64,000 bases of DNA from Proteles cristata cristata (lineage: Eukaryota > Chordata > Mammalia > Carnivora > Hyaenidae), in the NCBI GenBank assembly GCA_017311185.1, contig JAESUZ010004534.1, positions 2,813,501 to 2,877,500 of the forward strand, in the 5' to 3' direction. The notes beneath the pieces were generated by a model. It was not told the origin of the DNA, searched no databases, and saw nothing but the letters and a program-made list of their open reading frames with translations. Of the stretch, positions 22,206 to 34,194 are shown piece by piece. The position numbers were made by a program, and so were the translations under genes. Each line of letters starts with the position of its first letter. Positions within the stretch are counted from its first letter, which is position 1.

Positions 22206-22429
22206 AATACTTATAGGGCGCCTGGGTGGCTCAGTCAGTGAAGCATCTGACTCTGGCTCAGGTCACGATCTCGCAGTTCGTGGGTTCAAGCCCCACATCA
22301 AACTCTGCGCTGACCACTCAGAGACTGGAGCCTGCTTCACATTCTGTGTCTCCTCCTCTCTCTGCCCCTCCCCCACTAATGCTGTCCCTCTCAAAAATAA
22401 ACATTAAAAATTAATTTTAAAAAATACTT
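22206..22429 (+). mobile_element. SINE with 7 bp target duplication
   Basis: Copy at 22213-22422: GGGCGCCTGGGTGGCTCAG head, TCGCAGTTCGTGGGTTC B-box region and a CTCAAAAATAAACATTAAAAA tail. AATACTT occurs at 22206-22212 and 22423-22429. Confidence 0.94.
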
Positions 22430-23135
22430 CAATCATAGCTGATTCATAATCTTTCTCTTCTTAGTCTTCAAATTTTATTTAGACATCTAACTAAAGTCAA
22501 AATGCTTTTAAGAATAGTATGTTTAGCCCAATATCTTGCAAAAAGTAAGTAGTAATCAAATATTTGGTTAATTAATTGTATAGAGAGAACTGGTTCAAAT
22601 ATACAGGTTTAACGGGGCAGACCCAACATATAATGGCTACAAATATATAGTTAACAAGTAAGAGAAATGTAATATATTCTTATTTCTTTTTTCTTCATTT
22701 CCAATTCTGGGAATAGTCCCTTGAAGATAGGAGGAACTGCCTTAGAAATAAGAACTAAAAACAATACTCCTTTCTACTGTCTTACATCATCTCTTAATAC
22801 CAAAACCACTACTTGCTATCCATGCTTTCCAATAGTGACTGAAATGACTTCCTAGAAGATAATTTGGTATATGAGGAGAGAATGTGCCCACTAAAAATTC
22901 ATAATTGAAAACACTGAAGTCCTATAAAAAGAGACAGATATCAGACAACCCAGGTTATAATCTATATTCAGTGAAGACTGCCACCAATCTGAATTCAGAT
23001 AAAATGAACTATATGCCTTCTAAGATATTTTTCAAGTTCTGAAATTCAATTATTTCCTGAAACTTGTGAATTCCCTAAAGCATAAGCAATTAGCACAAGT
23101 TGTCATATCAAAGACTAACTTTCTGCTTGGCGTTT
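22430..23135. other. No feature recognised
   Basis: Unique-looking AT-rich sequence without coding or repeat signal. Confidence 0.5.
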
Positions 23136-23497
23136 CCACATAGAAGTCTTTTTTTTTTTTTTAATCTTGTTTTTATTTATTTATTTTTTTAAGGAAAATT
23201 GATTATTTCATTTTATTTTTTTATTTTTTATTTTTTTTACAAATAGTTTATTGTCAAATTAGTTTCCACATAACACCCAGTGCTCATCCCCACAAGTGTC
23301 CTCCTCCATGCCCACCCCTCCTCCCCCCACATCCACCAGTCCTCAGTTTTTGTCAGCATTCAAGAGTCTCTCATGGTTTGCCTCTCTCCCTTTCCCCCAC
23401 CATTTCCGCCCTTCTTCTCCCCCTTGGTTCTCTGTTAAGTTCCTCCTAATCCTCCAATATGTGCACACATATGATATTTGTCCCACATAGAAGTCTT
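23136..23497 (-). mobile_element. Reversed L1 3' UTR insertion with perfect 15 bp target duplication
   Basis: An insert of about 330 bases (23151-23482) begins with a T run (reversed A tail), continues through T-rich sequence and then the reversed 3' UTR (TTTATTGTCAAATTAG, CACCCAGTGCTCATC, the C-rich complement of the G tract). CCACATAGAAGTCTT occurs at 23136-23150 and 23483-23497. It is a short 5'-truncated copy of the young L1 family. Confidence 0.95.
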
Positions 23498-23719
23498 AAA
23501 GACATCTCAGAATTAACATAACCAAAACAGAATTCTTGGTTCTTCCCATGGTCTCTAAAACCCACTCCTTCCCCATCTTAATATATCAACAGCATCTGTC
23601 TAATTATTCAACCCAAAAAAGTAGTAATTATTCTTTTTTTCAAATGAAGTATTATTGCTTTCAATGTTATATCCTAGGAATTATTCTTGCTTTCTCTTTT
23701 CCCTTTGCCTTCTATATCC

Positions 23720-23983
23720 AACCCATCTCAAATTTATTTTTTTTAAATGTTTTATTTATTTCTAGGAGAGAGAGAGAAAGAGAGAGACAGAGACAGAGCG
23801 AGCAGGGGAGGGTCAGAGAGAGAGGGAGTCACAGACTGAAACAGGCTCCAGGCTCTGAGCTGGCAGTCAGCACAGAGTCCGACTCGGGGCTCGAACCCAC
23901 AAACCGCAAGATCATGACCTAAGCGAAAGTCGGACGCTTAACCGACTAAGCCACCCAGGCGCCCCTAACCCATCTCAAATTTA
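23720..23983 (-). mobile_element. Young SINE, reversed, with perfect 17 bp target duplication
   Basis: Complete copy at 23737-23966, ending GCCACCCAGGCGCCCC on this strand, of the CTTAGG/GACTGCCAGC subfamily. AACCCATCTCAAATTTA repeats at 23720-23736 and 23967-23983. Confidence 0.97.
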
Positions 23984-26894
23984 ATGCAGAGAAGCATTAC
24001 CAACCTCATTTGTCTATAGCTGTAAGTCACTTTCTCCAACCCAGGTATTTTCAGTAATAAATCTGATGCTTTAATCTACATGTACCTAATTCCTACAACT
24101 TGGCCCAAATTTGAGCTGGAGGGAAGGGGGGGACAGAAGCCCTTAATTTATTCATCACCACAAATACCACCACCACCAGCAGCATCTCACATCCCAACAA
24201 GTGTCAACACCAGCTTACTTTCCTGCCCTGTGTTTCTTCAAGCTCCATCGCAGGAGCTACCTAATTCTACATATAGACTAGCTCTGGCCCAGATCCTGGA
24301 GCCTATTCAGCCACAAAGAAGGGAAGATGTAAAGCACTATGCCATAAGCCATGCTTAATGCTGTCCATCACCTGACTGAGAATGGTGATTCTAAAGTCCA
24401 TTCTTTTCTTAACACAGTCATTGAAACAAACCCTTGCCCTGAATCCAGTAGAGACTGAGTACAACACATGCTTCTTATGGAATCTAGAAAGCTAAAATAC
24501 TGTACAAATTATGTTTGAGTGATACATATAGCTAGTCCCACCTTTTTTTATGCTTTGTCCTATTTTTATAAAAATTCAACTTTGCTCATCTCCAGATGAT
24601 GAATAAAATATTTTCTTCTTTGCTGAAATGTATCAAGGATTCAAGTATTTGTGATTTAACAAGCTTTGTCTAAAACAGGGAGGGGTTTTATGACCTGGAG
24701 GTCATAATACATGTTAAATTGAGACTGGTCTCCATTAAGCGTAGGGACTAAGGATTTCTATTTTCTATGAATATTCTCAGTGAGCTCATATAATTCTGAG
24801 GGCAGCTGTTACAAAAAGAAACTGTACAATTCAAGTGTGGGATACTGTAGTGGAAATCCCTCCTTGCATAACAAAGTAGGCAATCATAGAGAACAACAAA
24901 ACTCAATGCATTATTCATAATTATAATTCTGGATCATATACAACCATCAGAAAAGCCAAGGATGCTTTCAGTTTATATTACAAGTAATTTAGACATCATA
25001 TGCCTATTTATAAAATGTGATATCAGCTCTCAGATATAATATTGGGAGTTCCATAGTTTCATTTTCTATAAAGAGGCTTTACAATATTTATTGTTCTAAA
25101 CTTTGAAAGGCACAGATGATAAAATAACTATAATAATCCTCACATGAAAAATAACAACTGAGATTATTTCCCTTAATGCTGGTCATCCCTCTTGTTCGTT
25201 AACTCTTGAATCCAAATGAACTCCCCAAAAGAAATGGATCATAAGTACGCTTATCAAAGGATAGCTCTTCAAAGTATCAACAAATCTAGATGTACAATGT
25301 CTAATGAAAAGATATTTTTAAATCTCCAAATAAAAGTTCTATTTCTAAGAAAGGAGAGGAAACCAGATACTCTGAGATGTGTTCATACTGGCAGAGCATC
25401 ATGGAACTTGAACTGGCTACATAAAAATAGTAGAGTGAATTGAAAATGAGAAATTGGGACCACAAAAGGCATTATCTTTGGGGAAAACTGAAACATAAGG
25501 ACATTTAAAAGGAAGAGGAACTGGCCTTTAGGTTTTAAATTTTTTGAATGACATATACTATCATTGAGAGCTTGTAAAACCATATATTCTTGTATCCTTG
25601 CTTAAATTTTTCCATCAATATTGTTCAAATGTGTACGTATATATTTGGATTTTAGTTCCCATGGCAAGTCACTTCTGAAAGAAAGCACAGATTAAGTGAC
25701 CTATGAGTCCACGCTATTTACAGGAAGAGACATCATTTCGGCTTATATAGTCTGGGGGTGTGGGGGTGGGAGGGAGAAAGTGTTGAAGGGGAAAAACATG
25801 TTGGCCCCTTTTTACTGTATATATTATTTCCAGGAATCTGAGAATTACTCTATTTGTTTACAAATATCTGCAAAGGAAGCTCAAACTCAGTTACTATAGT
25901 TGAGGCAGACAGATTTGTCTATGGTAAAGAAAGGATGCAAAAATCCAGTATTACAGTTGACTGCCCCTTTAGCTTGCTTAAATTGTAAGCCTAATAATTT
26001 TTTAAAAAACTAAACAAAACAAAAAAAATGAATATAAACAAGAGGGTTGCACTACTTTCCACATCCCTCAGTCTCTATACTCCATTTTCAACTAAATAAA
26101 ACCCAATATTTTATTACAATAATCCACCAATTGTTTCTTAATTTTAATGTTTTTCTGATCTTTCTAATGGAATTTATTTTCATAAAAACCTGACTCCAGT
26201 TGATAGCCAGTTCATATTAACTGGCATTGCCTGCATTATGATGTCTACAACTCGTTTACCCTGATCCCTTGAAGATACTTGAAAAAATGAAAGTATGTCC
26301 TTTGTCAATACCATAATCTATTGATGCAGCAAATCTATAAACAAGAAAAATAAATAGGAACTATCCTATTTTATCAGAGCCTAATAACACACACAAACCA
26401 GACCTTTGCTTAAGCCCCAGAAATAAGGAAAATACACAATGATAGAGAGGAAAGGAATATATACTGTTACACTTACACCCTCAACTGGACATACACTGTA
26501 TAGAGTATTCCTGACAAAACTCATCTGACCTGCAGCTACCTTCTCACTCTCCAGGCTTCTGTGTGGGATGTGCCCCACCCCTGGCTACTTCCTTTTTTTC
26601 TCTCTGGTGTTAATTGCAGAGGGACTCCATCATCACATCATTTAGAACTGAATTGACCTTCCTAGAAAACTCATTGTTTCCAATTTGTTCAATATCATCT
26701 ACATCTTGATTGTCTCCCTCCTACCATTTTGATTTCTGTCTCCAAAACAAAGATACTTCTGGAACTTTAGAAAAGTCTTAGAAGAATTAAAATCTGCTTT
26801 TTGGTTTCTATAAAGCAAAATAACGTTTTGTGGTTCTATTCAACTGTATGTAATTTAAAAAAAAAGAAAACAAAAAGACAAGGAACAAACAAAA
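23984..26894. other. Long stretch without recognisable gene or repeat
   Basis: About 2.9 kb of unique-looking sequence. The longest open frame (24080-24358) is proline- and serine-rich by base composition only and has no family motif. A G-rich run lies near 25750-25780. I see no exon or regulatory signal I can support. Confidence 0.5.
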
Positions 26895-27245
26895 CTCAAA
26901 CAAAGTGGCTTAAACAATCTAGAAGTTCATTTTATTCTCTAAGTCTTGGTTGGTGTGGCAGCTGACTGAAACAGTCAAGGATCCATTTGCTTCTATTTCC
27001 CATGTAATTATGTCCAAGCATAGCCCTTGCCCAAATAGCCCAATATTGAAGGTGAAGCTCCAGCCGTCACACAGGTCTTTTGTATTAGCAAAAGGAGGAA
27101 AATAAAGGGGACTCTTCTACCTCCCTCCACTTAAAGAGAGTATCTTATGCACAAAGGATATTAGATAAACTTTAACAGCAATGTGCCAGCTAAAAACCAA
27201 GGCTCTTGACTAAAAAGGAGGTGTAGAGAGTGAGAAGCAGATAGC
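26895..27245. repeat. Ancient interspersed repeat, family uncertain
   Basis: AAGTGGCTTAAACAATCTAG followed by TTTATTCTCTAAGTC, TGGTGTGGCAGCTGACTG, AGCTCCAGCCGTCACA and AGCTAAAAACCAAGGCTC matches a common mammalian fossil repeat I know by sequence, but whether it is DNA-transposon or LTR derived I cannot settle here. Confidence 0.5.
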
Positions 27246-27354
27246 ACTTACTGCCACATGCTTCTCGCATTTTTCTATAACTGAGCATTGTCAATGCAAT
27301 CATCTTCATGCATAATCATAGATGACATGTGCTTTTTCCCTCTGTGCTGTATTT

Positions 27355-27580
27355 CAAGTGCACTGTTTTATTAAATTCTCCCAACAAATCATTTATAAAG
27401 ATGGTACTATTGTTAATCATATTAAAACAAAAACAAAAACAAAAAAAGGATAGAGAGTTGAAGTAAGTTTCCCAAAGTCACAAAGTTTATAAATGACAAT
27501 ATGGAATTTAGCGCAATATGTAATTTAGGTCTATGTAATTCTGGACCCTGAGCCCTTGAGATGCAATACCACTATTTCAT
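27355..27580 (+). mobile_element. MIR
   Basis: It has the MIR 3' half order: ATTAAATTCTCCCAACAA, GATGGTACTATTGTTA, GAGTTGAAGTAAGTTTCCC, AAGTCACAAAGTTTATAAATG and CTGAGCCCTTGAGATGC. An A-rich expansion (AAAACAAAAAC) interrupts the middle. Confidence 0.8.
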
Positions 27581-27816
27581 AAACAGGTACCCTTCATAAA
27601 TTATAATAATATTCAAGTCAGGTAAGATTAAGGCCGGTAGCCAATCTCACAAGAGTGTGTCCAAAGTAAATAAATATTAACCTATCATATTAACCAGTAA
27701 CTATGCTTTGTAATTATGAGTAGATAACCATGCTATATGGACAAAGGACTTAAAATAAATACACAGTTTAGTATCATAATGATAAAACCTATGACAAAAT
27801 TAACATTTAAAATCTT

Positions 27817-28043
27817 GGGTTTCCTGGGTGACTCTTTTGGTTAAGCATCTGACTCTTGATTTTGGCTCAGGTCATAATCTCATGGTTTATGAGTTTGAGC
27901 CCCAAGTCAGGCTCTGCACTGACAGTATGGACTCAACTTGGGATTCTCTCTCTCCCCCCTCTCTGCCCCTCCCCCATTTATGTTCTCTCTCCCTCCCTTT
28001 CTCCCTCTCTCTTTCTCAAAATAAATAAATAAACATTAAAAAA
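27817..28043 (+). mobile_element. Older SINE subfamily
   Basis: The head is drifted (GGGTTTCCTGGGTGACTC). CATCTGACTCTTGATTTTGG and CTTGGGATTCTCTCTCTC mark an older carnivoran subtype. The tail is CTCAAAATAAATAAATAAAC. Confidence 0.92.
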
Positions 28044-28905
28044 TCAGTAATCACACACATGAAAAGGTGCTCAACATCACTAATCATCAGGGAAATGAGA
28101 ATCAAAACCTCAATGTAACATCACTTTACATTTGTCAGAATGGTCAGAATAAAAAAGAAAGAAAAATAAAAAAAACATAAGAGATAACAACTGTTGGTGA
28201 GAATGTGGAGAAAAGGAATTCTTATACACTCTTGGTGTGAATGCAAATTAGTACATCCTCTGTGGAAAACAGTATGAAGGTTCCTCAAAAAATTAAAAAT
28301 ACAATTACAATATGATCCAGTAATTCCACTACTGGGTATTTAGCTAAAGAATACAAAAACACTAATTTGAAAAGATACATGGACCCCTTTGTTTATTGCC
28401 GCATTATGTACAAGAGCCAAGATATGGAAGCAACCTAAGTACTCATCAACAGATGAACAGATAAAGATGTGACATATATGCATAGCATGTTACTCAGCCA
28501 TAAAAAAGGATAATATCTTGCCATTTGCAACCACTGGGTTGGACTTGGAGGGTATTATGCTGAATGAAATAAGTCAGATAGAAAGACAAATTTCACTTAT
28601 ACATAGAAACTAAAAAACAAAACAAATGGGAGCACCTGGGTCGCTCAGTCGGCAAAGTATTTGACTTCAGCTCAGGTCATGATCTCACGGTTGTTGAATT
28701 TGAGCCCTGCATTGGGCTCTGTGCTGACAGCTCAGAGCCTGGATCCTGTTCTGGATTCTGTGTCTTGCTCTCTGTCTCTCTCCCACTTGCACTCCATTTC
28801 TCTCTCAAAAATAAATAAACATTAAAAAAACTTTTTAATAAAAATAAAAAACAAATGAATGAACAACCAAAAAGCAAAAACAGACCCATAAAAAGAAAGG
28901 AGGGG
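28044..28905 (+). mobile_element. Old L1, distal ORF2 and start of 3' UTR, split by a SINE
   Basis: The distal ORF2 text is clear: AAAAGGTGCTCAACATCAC, GGTGAGAATGTGGAGAAAAG, CCACTACTGGGTATTTAGC, GTTACTCAGCCATAAAAAAG. It continues after the SINE at 28629-28849 with AAAAGCAAAAACAGACCCAT. Stops are frequent. Confidence 0.88.
28621..28857 (+). mobile_element. SINE inside the old L1
   Basis: Copy at 28629-28849 with GAGCACCTGGGTCGCTCAG head, TTCAGCTCAGGTCATGATC and a CTCAAAAATAAATAAAC tail. AACAAATG repeats at 28621-28628 and 28850-28857. Confidence 0.94.
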
Positions 28906-29130
28906 AGGGGTGCCTGGGTGGCTTAGTGGGTTGGGCGTCCGACTTCATCTCAGGTCATGATCTCACAGTCTGTGAGTTCAAGCCCCACATCGGGCTCTGT
29001 GCTGACAGCTCAGAGCCTGGAGCCTGCTTTGGATTCTATGTCTCCATCTCTCTCTGCCCCTTGCCTGCTCACTCTCTGTCTCTCTCAAAAATAAATAAGC
29101 ATTAAAAATAAAAATAAAAAAAAAAGAAAG
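28906..29130 (+). mobile_element. SINE directly downstream of the L1 piece
   Basis: GGGGTGCCTGGGTGGCTTAG head, CGTCCGACTTCATCTCAGG and a CTCAAAAATAAATAAGC tail. A loose AAAAGAAAG repeat on both sides may be the target duplication. Confidence 0.94.
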
Positions 29131-29149
29131 AACGGAAACGGGGGATGTG

Positions 29150-29445
29150 CAAACTGAGTGAAAGATAGTAGATCTACAGGTGTCTGGTGAAAGCCTGCTT
29201 TCTGGTTCATAGATGGCCATCTTCTCACTGTATCATCACAGGGCAGAAGGGTGAGTGTCTTTTATAAGAACACTAATCCATTCATAACAGCTGTACCCTC
29301 ATGACCTAATTACCTGCCCAAAGCCCACTTCCTAACACCATCATATTAGGAGTTCAGATTTCAACAGGTGAGTTTAGAGTAAACAGACATTCAGTCTATA
29401 GTACAAGGATTAGGATACGGACACATTGGGGGACCACAATTCTGC
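29150..29445 (-). mobile_element. MaLR-type LTR fragment, reversed
   Basis: Reversed equivalents of the 17.8 kb LTR are visible: GGTGTCTGGTGAAAGCCTG, TTCTGGTTCATAGATGGCC, AGAACACTAATCCATTCAT, CCCTCATGACCTAATTACC and TCAACAGGTGAGTTTA. It lacks the poly(A)/U5 part, so it is incomplete. Confidence 0.75.
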
Positions 29446-29522
29446 CTACCAGAGGCACTATTCCTAGCAGTTCAGGATGGCATACACCACTAAAGTTCTC
29501 TTCCAGGTGCAAAAAGAAAACA

Positions 29523-29650
29523 ATGATAGGTGCTTGGGTGGCTCAGTCATTTGAGTGTCCAACTCTTAGCTTTTGACTCAGGTCATGATCCCAGGGTCAT
29601 AGGATCAAGCTCCGCATTGGGCTCTATACTCAGCATGGTAACTACTTAAG

Positions 29651-29688
<38 letters not shown>

Positions 29689-29755
29689 CCTCCCTCCCTC
29701 TCTTTCTCTCTGTTCCTCTCTCTCCAGCTCTATCTATCTAAAATTGAAAAAGAAA
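29523..29755 (+). mobile_element. Old SINE with expanded CT tract
   Basis: GGTGCTTGGGTGGCTCAG head, CTCTTAGCTTTTGACTCAGG and GATCCCAGGGTCATAGGATC mark an old subtype shared more widely in carnivores. The body has become a long TC repeat (29654-29690) followed by mixed CT sequence. Confidence 0.9.
29654..29690. repeat. (TC)n microsatellite within the SINE
   Basis: About 16 to 18 TC units in the SINE pyrimidine tract, with further CCTCCCTCC sequence behind. Confidence 0.9.
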
Positions 29756-30499
29756 ATTAGAAAGAATAGAAAACAATGAAAGCCTCGTCAGAGGTCTGTG
29801 GTCAACCAAGAACTAAATTGCCTCAACAGTGCTCACAGCCTTCAGTGTCAACATGGTGCTCAGTTCTATTGATCCCAGTACCTTTGCCACACAGCAAGGC
29901 TAAATGGTCCTGCTTACATGAGTGACATGTTTCTAGTCTGCTACTGGAAGTAGCAGGTATGTCAGCCATCTTGGCCTGAATCAGTCATTACAGAAAGTAG
30001 ATTAAACTATTCTTCAATGAAGCAATTACCAGGAGGGAAATTATAATGATACTAAAAAGTAAAAATAAAGTTATGTATCTGATTTCAGCTTTATTACATT
30101 TTCCATTCTTGCTACTGCTCTTTGTAAAAGAGGTTTTTAATCAACCTGGGTCTACTGGCTTCCTTACAAACCAAATAGAGCTATTTTCTCTTGTAAAATC
30201 AAATCTAATAAAATTTCTTCATGAATCTGCTCTATGGGGAAAAAGTACTCTAGGGTCTTAAGAGAGTAAATGAATGTAAGCCTTCAGTAGAAAATTATGG
30301 ATCATCTTTTGAGCATAAATTTTGAAATATTTTAATCAAATGTAGTATAATAGCTGACCAAAGCAGATGTCCCACAATGTGACAACCAATACAAAAAAGA
30401 GAAGAAGGTGAGCTAAGGGTCTCATAGAGAAAACAGATTAGAGTTACAAGCTTATATGATGCAATGTAAATGGCCAATAATGAAAGTTCTATTTTATTC
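29756..30499. other. No feature recognised
   Basis: Unique-looking sequence. No exon or repeat that I can name. Confidence 0.5.
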
Positions 30500-30860
30500 A
30501 TTTCATTCAATTAATGTTTTTACCTACAATATGCCAGTCATATGCTAGCCATTGGGGATATGATGATATTCATCACTGGCTTTATCGAGCTCACAGTCCA
30601 CTGATGGAGAGAGGCATTCATAAGATAACTGAAGGAATTTATAATATAAACAGGGATAAGACCTGTGAAGGAAAGGTACAGGCTGCTATGATAGCATAAG
30701 GAGAATTGCCTTGCCTGAGAAAGAGGGCATTTGAGGAAGAGCAATTTGAGCTTATATCCAAAGAAAGAGATAGTATTAATGAAAAAAAAAAAAAAAGGTG
30801 GGGGTCTAAACAAGCATCTTAGCAAAGGGATCGGGATGTGCAAAGCCTTTGTACTTAAAA
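30500..30860 (+). repeat. Ancient mammalian repeat, family uncertain
   Basis: ATATGCCAGTCATATGCTAGCC and GGGATATGATGATATTCATC, then AAAGAGGGCATTTGAGGAAGAG and GGATGTGCAAAGCCTTTGTAC, follow a known fossil repeat (consensus: GCCAGGCACTGTTCTAGGC, GGGGATACAG, GCAAAGGCCCTGAG). A poly(A) run at 30782-30796 interrupts it. The class is not certain. Confidence 0.5.
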
Positions 30861-31362
30861 TATGACCCACCCAGGACTGCTGACAGTGGGAAGAGAAAGA
30901 ATGGAAGAAATTGCAACCTAGAAAGAAATACATTTATAGGACTGAAGCAAAGGCTGGGAAGTAGGCTCAGCTGCAGAAAACAGCAGATGATCCTGTCAAT
31001 AACCACAATATTCAGGGAGTAGGAGTGACCAGGTTGGTAAGTGACTAGAGCTCAAAACCAGGGGTTGGGAGTGTTCAACACTCAGGGACGCAGAAGCATT
31101 AGGAAAATAGCAGCTGTTAGCAGAAGCTCCCACTCCCAAGCTTCAGAAACGACTTGATACTAACTCCTCTGGGTATATGTAAACCATGTCACCTTTGGTC
31201 CCAGGGACAACACAATGCTAGGTGCAGGTAGTAACTGACTGTAGCAATAGGGGGTATAAGGCAAGAGAGGAGCAGGTGAGCCCTGACCAGGAGGATATCA
31301 TGTCTTTCTTGGAAAATGAAGCATGATGACTACCATCTTAGAAATCATCATCAGTTCATCAT
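30861..31362. other. No feature recognised
   Basis: Slightly purine-rich unique sequence. The tail of the preceding ancient repeat may extend into it. Confidence 0.45.
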
Positions 31363-32025
31363 TGTATTAGTTTCCCAGGGCTGCCATAAGAAAATAATAC
31401 AGAGTAGGTAGCTTAACAGAAATTTGTTTTCTCATAGTTCTAGAGTCTAGAAGTCTGAGATCAAGATGTTACCAGGTCTGGCTTCTTCTGAGGCCTCTCT
31501 CCTTGGCTTGCAGAGAGCACGGCCTTTACTATGGCCTCACATGGTCTTTACTCTGTATTTGTGCCCAAACACAGTATCTCTCTGTATATCTCCCTGGTGT
31601 CTCTCTGTGTATTGTAGTCTCTTCTTTTTCTGAAGATACCAGTTGAAATCAAGTAGGGCTCACCCTACCAGCCTCATTTTGATTTAATCATTTCTTTTAA
31701 AACCCTATCTCCAATGGGGCGCCTGGGTGGCTTAGTCGGCTAAGCATCCAACTTTCGCTTAGGTCATGATCTCATGGTTCGTGGGTTGGAGCCCCGCATC
31801 GGGCTCTGTGCTGACTGCCAGCTCAGAGCCTGGAGCCTGTTTCAGTCTGTGACTCTCTCTCTCTCTGACCCTCCCCTGTTCACTCTGTCTGTCTGTCTGT
31901 CTCTCTCTCCTAGAAATAAATTAAAAAAAAAAAAAACATTAAAACCCTATCTCCAAAAAGAATCTGAGGTTTGGTGTTGGGGCTTCAACATTTGAATTTT
32001 GGGGAACACAATCCAGCCTGTAACA
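31363..32025 (-). mobile_element. MaLR/MLT1-like LTR, reversed, split by a SINE
   Basis: On the plus strand it begins TGTATTAGTTTCCCAGGGCTG, continues with CTCATAGTTCTAGAGTCTAG and TCTGAGGCCTCTCTCCTTGG, and ends CACAATCCAGCCTGTAACA. This is the reverse of an LTR beginning TGTTACAGG and ending CTAATACA. Removing the SINE and its duplicated target leaves about 420 bases, a normal MaLR size. No clear 5 bp duplication flanks it. Confidence 0.78.
31697..31956 (+). mobile_element. Young SINE inside the LTR, 18 bp target duplication
   Basis: Copy at 31715-31938, with CAACTTTCGCTTAGGTCATG, GACTGCCAGCTCAG and CCTAGAAATAAATTAAAA. TTAAAACCCTATCTCCAA is repeated exactly at 31697-31714 and 31939-31956. 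Confidence 0.97.
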
Positions 32026-32059
32026 TTCGTCATCAGGAGGCAATGTGACAAATGGTGCA

Positions 32060-32215
32060 CAGAAAAGCTAAGGTCATTAGAGAAACCATTTAACCTCTTT
32101 CAACTTCATTGACCTGTTATTGTAACATGTACTCCTAGGCTTTGTTATGTGATACAAAGTTCTTCATGTGCATGAAGCACATAGCTCAGAGTAACCTCTT
32201 ACTAAGAGGTAGTCA
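32060..32215 (+). mobile_element. Diverged MIR
   Basis: ACCATTTAACCTCTTTCAAC, a CATTGACCTGTTATTGTAAC stretch and AGCACATAGCTCAGAG follow the MIR core-to-3' order. Confidence 0.55.
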
Positions 32216-32867
32216 GTAGTTTTTATTAATCTTCTACTTCATTACTCAGATAAGAACAATTGCCCAGAACAGAAAGAGGAGAAATGAAAAACAATACCAC
32301 AGAAATATACATATATAATAAATATTATGAAAAATTATATGCCAATAAGTTGGACAACCTAAAAGAAATGGATAAACTCATAGAAACATGTAAACTACAA
32401 AAACTAAAACAGAAAGAAATAGTACATTTGAACACAGTGATCACCAGCAAAAAAAATTGAGTCAGTAATCAAAAAACTCCCAACAAACAAAAGTCCAGGA
32501 CCAGATGGCTTCACAGGAAAATTCTATTTGACATTTAAAGAAGAAGTAATACCTATTCTTCTCAAACTATTTTAAAATAATAGAAAAAGAAAGAAAACTT
32601 AGAAATTCATTCAATGGAGCCAGATTCACCCTGATATCAAACCAGATAAAGACAACATAAAAAAGAGAACTAAGGGCCAATAACCCTGATATAGATGCAA
32701 AAATCCTCAACAAAATACTAGCAAACTGAATCCAATAATACATTTAAAAAATCGCTCACTACAATCAAGTGGGATTTATTCCTAAGTCATAAGGGTGGTT
32801 CAATATTCACAAATCAATAAATATAACACATCACATCAATAAGAAAAAGGATAAAAACCATGTGAGT

Positions 32868-33083
32868 TTTCCTTTTTGTCTTTTTTTAAAGCTTATTTCT
32901 TTATTTTGAGGGAGAGAGAAAGCACAAGTTGGTGAGGGGGAGAGAGAAAGAGGAAGAGAGAGAGAATCCCAAGCAGGCTCCATACTGTCAGTGCAGAGCA
33001 GGACACAGGGCTTGAATCCACAAACCATGAGATCACGACCTGAGCCAGAGTCGCAAGCTTAACTGACTGAGCCACCCACCATT
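32868..33083 (-). mobile_element. SINE inside the old L1, reversed
   Basis: T-rich start, GA-rich body, then GAGTCGCAAGCTTAACTGAC and GAGCCACCCACCATTCT. The tRNA head is drifted at its last bases. Flanking duplication is uncertain. Confidence 0.92.
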
Positions 33084-33522
33084 CTCACATGATCTTTTCA
33101 ATAGATGCAGAAAAAGCATTTGACAAAATAAAACATCTATTCATAATAAAACCCTCAACAAGTAGATTTAGAGGGAACATCCCTCAATATAATCAAGGCC
33201 ATGTATAAAAAATCCACAGCAAACATCATCCTTATGGTGGAAAATTGAGCTTTTCCTCTAAGGTCAGGAACAAGGCAAAGATGTGCACTCTCATAATTTT
33301 TATTCGACATAATACTAGAAGTCTAGTCACAGCAATCAGAAAACAAAAAGAAATGAGGCATCCAAATTGGTAAGGAAGAAGTCAAACTTTCACCATTTGC
33401 ACATGACATCACATTCCATATAGAAAACTCTAAAATGCCCACCAAAAAACTGCTAGAATTGATAAACAAATTTAATAAAGTCATAGAATACAAAATCAAT
33501 GTACAGAAATCTGTTGTATTTC

Positions 33523-33559
33523 AATAATAATAACAATAATAATAATAATAATAATAATT
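33523..33559. repeat. (AAT)n microsatellite
   Basis: About 12 AAT units with one interruption (AAC), replacing normal L1 ORF2 text. Confidence 0.93.
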
Positions 33560-34194
33560 CCTTTAACCTAGTAATAAACCCAGCCAAAGTAGTGAAAGAT
33601 CTGTACTCTGAAAACTATAAAACACTGATGAAACAAATTGAAGATGACAGAAAAGAAATGGAAAGACATTTCCATGCTCATAGATTGTAAGAAAAAAATA
33701 TCGTTAAAATGTCTATACTATCTATCCATTTGTCAACTGATAAAAAAAAGATGTGAGATATAGATAGACAGATATTCATACAGATACAGAGAGAGAGAGG
33801 GAGATCCATATAATGGAACAGAATGAAATCTTACCATTTGCAATGACAGGGATGGAGCTAGAGAGTATAATGTTAAGCTAAATAAATCAGTCAGAGAAAG
33901 ACAAATACAATAAGATTTCATTCATATGAAATTTAAGGGACAAAACAAATAAGCAAAGGAAAAATATATAGAGAGAAACCAAAAAATATACTCTTAGCTA
34001 TAGAGAACAAATTGATGGTTATGGTGGGGGTGGGGGGGATATGAGAAATAGGTGATGGGGATTAAGAAGTGCACTTGTTGTGATGATGAGCACTGGGTGA
34101 TGTTGGAATTGCTGACTCACTATACTGTACACCTGAAACTAATGAAACATTGTATGTTAACTACACTAGAATTAAAACTTTAAAAACAGAGTTC

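Larger units (their letters stand above)
32240..34190 (+). mobile_element. Old L1, RT region and 3' UTR, internally deleted
   Basis: ORF2 text runs from the region before the RT (AAATTATATGCCAATAAGTTGG) through the RT. At about 33395-33410 the FADD motif reads FAHD, so the catalytic aspartate codon is mutated. Near 33730 the sequence jumps over about 1 kb to the distal ORF2/3' UTR (ACCATTTGCAATGACAGG, then GAGCACTGGGTGATG and TACACCTGAAACTAATG). A SINE interrupts it at 32868-33083. Confidence 0.85.

Noticed and set aside
24080..24358. 92-codon open frame, proline- and serine-rich
   Set aside because: No start context, domain or exon signal. Composition reflects CCA-rich DNA, and the length is within chance for 64 kb.
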